In this document: positions 62,926 through 64,000 of the stretch, piece after piece
Numbering within the stretch: position 1 is the first letter of the stretch
Layout of the letters: every line of letters starts with the position of its first letter
Assembly: GCF_037911585.1 (NCBI RefSeq)
Contig: NZ_JBAJNS010000001.1
Span: 2,846,001 to 2,910,000 of the forward strand
Length of the DNA stretch: 64,000 bases
Origin: Streptomyces sp. GSL17-111
Lineage (GTDB): Bacteria; Actinomycetota; Actinomycetes; Streptomycetales; Streptomycetaceae
Direction of reading: 5' to 3'
Notes under the pieces: generated by a model
Database searches by the model: none
Seen by the model: the letters and a program-made list of their open reading frames with translations, nothing else
What the model was told of the DNA's origin: nothing
Translations under genes and position numbers: made by a program

Positions 62926-64000
62926 ATGGATGGTGACAGCTCGTTCCTCTCCTCACCGGAGTCGGCGGAGCCGCGCGAGAACGCGTACCTGGTGTTCGAC
63001 GAGGAGGGGGTCGTCACCGGGTGGAGCCCGCCGGTCGGCCCGCTGCTCGGGTACCCCACGGCGCGGCTGCGGACGCTGCGGGTCCGGGATCTCGTCGACG
63101 ACGCCGTGGCGGCGCGGCTGCTCACGCACGGGGACGGTGAGCCCGACCCGGCAGCCGTGCCCGTCCCCGTCCGGTGTGCGGACGGGGGCCGCGTCGAGCT
63201 GGTGCTGCGACCGCACCGCGTCCGGGTCGGGGCGGACGCCTGGCAGTCGCTGGTGGAGCTGGAGGATCCGGAGCTGGTGCGCCGGCGCTACTTCCGCGAC
63301 GCCGTGCTCCGCGGCCTGTTCGCCAGGTCGCCGTTCATCATCGACGTCTTCGACGACCGGCTCCGCTTCCTCGCCCAGAACCACTCGCAGATCCGCCCGC
63401 ACGGCTCGGCGTCCCGGGTGGTGGGCCTCACCATGCGGGAGGCCGCTCCGGGGGGCCACCTGGACTACGACGCGTTCGAGGAGCGTCAGCGGCGCGTGCT
63501 GGAGACCGGGGAGCCGCAGATCGCGGGGGAGATCCGGGGGCGGCTGCCGGGCGAGCACGATCGTGAGGTCGTCTACTCGGAGACGATCGCCCCGCTGCGT
63601 GACGCGTCGGGTGCGGTGATCGCGCTGCTCCACCTGGTGCTGGACACCACGGACCGGGTCCATGCCCGCGAGCGCCTCGCGCTGGTGAACGAGGCCAGCG
63701 GGAAGATGGGCACGACCCTCGACGTGACGCGGACCGCGCGGGAGATCGCCGAGGCCGTCGTGCCGGGCTTCGCCGATCTCGCCTGCGTCGACCTGCTGGA
63801 GCCCGGGGACGGGACCGGGGAGGCCGCACTGACCCGGCGGGCGACCGCCGGGGCCGCCGGAAACGCCGGGGAGCCCGGTGCGTCGCTGCCGCTCCCCCCG
63901 CTCCCGCTGGCCCTGCGGGCCCTGCACGACGGTGGGCCGCTGCTCCTGACCGGGGAGCGCCTCGCCGCCGAGCTCGCCCCGACGGGCCGCGCCGCGGGGG
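62926..64000 (+). CDS. PAS/GAF sensor protein, probably SpoIIE-type phosphatase (partial)
   Basis: The first ~358 residues of a protein cut by the window edge. After a short start, a PAS domain (~20-120) includes YLVFDEEGVVTGWSPPVGPL. A second PAS (~125-245) begins FRDAVLRGLFARSPFIIDVF. Then ALVNEASGKMGTTLDVTRTA and FADLACVDLLEPG mark the start of a GAF domain, the standard order in streptomycete SpoIIE-like PP2C phosphatases, which act on anti-sigma antagonists. The phosphatase domain itself would lie beyond the window. The ATG has GGAG 9 nt upstream. Confidence 0.85.
   Translation, partial: MDGDSSFLSSPESAEPRENAYLVFDEEGVVTGWSPPVGPLLGYPTARLRTLRVRDLVDDAVAARLLTHGDGEPDPAAVPVPVRCADGGRVELVLRPHRVRVGADAWQSLVELEDPELVRRRYFRDAVLRGLFARSPFIIDVFDDRLRFLAQNHSQIRPHGSASRVVGLTMREAAPGGHLDYDAFEERQRRVLETGEPQIAGEIRGRLPGEHDREVVYSETIAPLRDASGAVIALLHLVLDTTDRVHARERLALVNEASGKMGTTLDVTRTAREIAEAVVPGFADLACVDLLEPGDGTGEAALTRRATAGAAGNAGEPGASLPLPPLPLALRALHDGGPLLLTGERLAAELAPTGRAAG

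Overview
This 64 kb window is the replication-origin region of a high-GC actinobacterium, almost certainly a Streptomyces or close relative. The evidence is the order rnpA-rpmH / dnaA - oriC - dnaN - gnd - recF - dciA - gyrB - gyrA, an origin packed with DnaA boxes of the TTGTCCACA type, repeated parS sites of sequence GTTTCACGTGAAAC, GTG starts with strong GGAGG signals, and actinobacterial families (DLW-39, DUF3566, DUF6049, a SigM/MurJ cluster, GT87, TerD, SpoIIE-type PAS/GAF protein). No comparison could be run, so the genus call rests on gene order and family recognition.

Layout, left to right. 1-4.3 kb: end of a cystathionine gamma-lyase-like gene, a Nudix hydrolase, a flavohemoprotein with a PNPOx-like partner, and a GNAT gene. 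4.3-9.3 kb: a class A penicillin-binding protein, a PadR regulator with two inverted repeats upstream, and inositol-phosphate synthase. 9.3-12.1 kb (minus strand): alanine racemase-like protein, a FemX-type peptidoglycan bridge enzyme and a small membrane protein. 12.2-17.5 kb: rpsF-ssb-rpsR-rplI, a MATE exporter, and dnaB preceded by DnaA-box-like repeats. 17.5-22 kb: a GT87 transferase, an MFS transporter and the CCA-adding enzyme. 22-32.2 kb: a plus-strand series of DUF6049 secreted protein, MurJ flippase, membrane pseudokinase, SigM, zinc anti-sigma factor, then trxB-trxA behind a perfect sigma-R-type promoter. 32.2-38.6 kb (minus strand): GNAT, parB-parA, rsmG, jag, yidC, yidD, rnpA, rpmH. 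39-51.5 kb: dnaA, oriC, dnaN, gnd, recF, dciA, gyrB, gyrA, a DUF3566 membrane protein and tRNA-Ile. 51.6-57.4 kb: a less conserved island between tRNA-Ile and the DLW-39 gene, with a stem-loop array, an XRE fragment-like gene, a minus-strand set of zinc-ribbon proteins, an XRE-TPR regulator with a SLOG-type partner, and a PASTA lipoprotein. 57.4-64 kb: DLW-39, a secreted membrane-anchored protein, a Ser/Thr kinase with an HTH partner, tRNA-Ala, TerD, a nuclease-fold protein, and the start of a PAS/GAF sensor protein cut by the window edge.

The genes work together around the origin. DnaA, DnaB, DciA, DnaN, SSB, RecF and gyrase carry out and support replication. ParA/ParB act on at least eight perfect parS sites between 9.3 and 45.7 kb. 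YidC, RnpA, L34 and Jag couple to translation and membrane insertion. FemX, PBP, MurJ and the pseudokinase belong to cell-wall synthesis.

Most notable signals: two perfect DnaA boxes just upstream of parA; parS sites placed inside perfect 42-bp palindromes between convergent genes; a DnaA-box-like cluster before dnaB; a 16-bp-arm inverted repeat over the start codon of the GNAT gene next to parB; a possible S6:S18 switch before rpsF; and a single open frame at 52725-53585 with a strong internal start.
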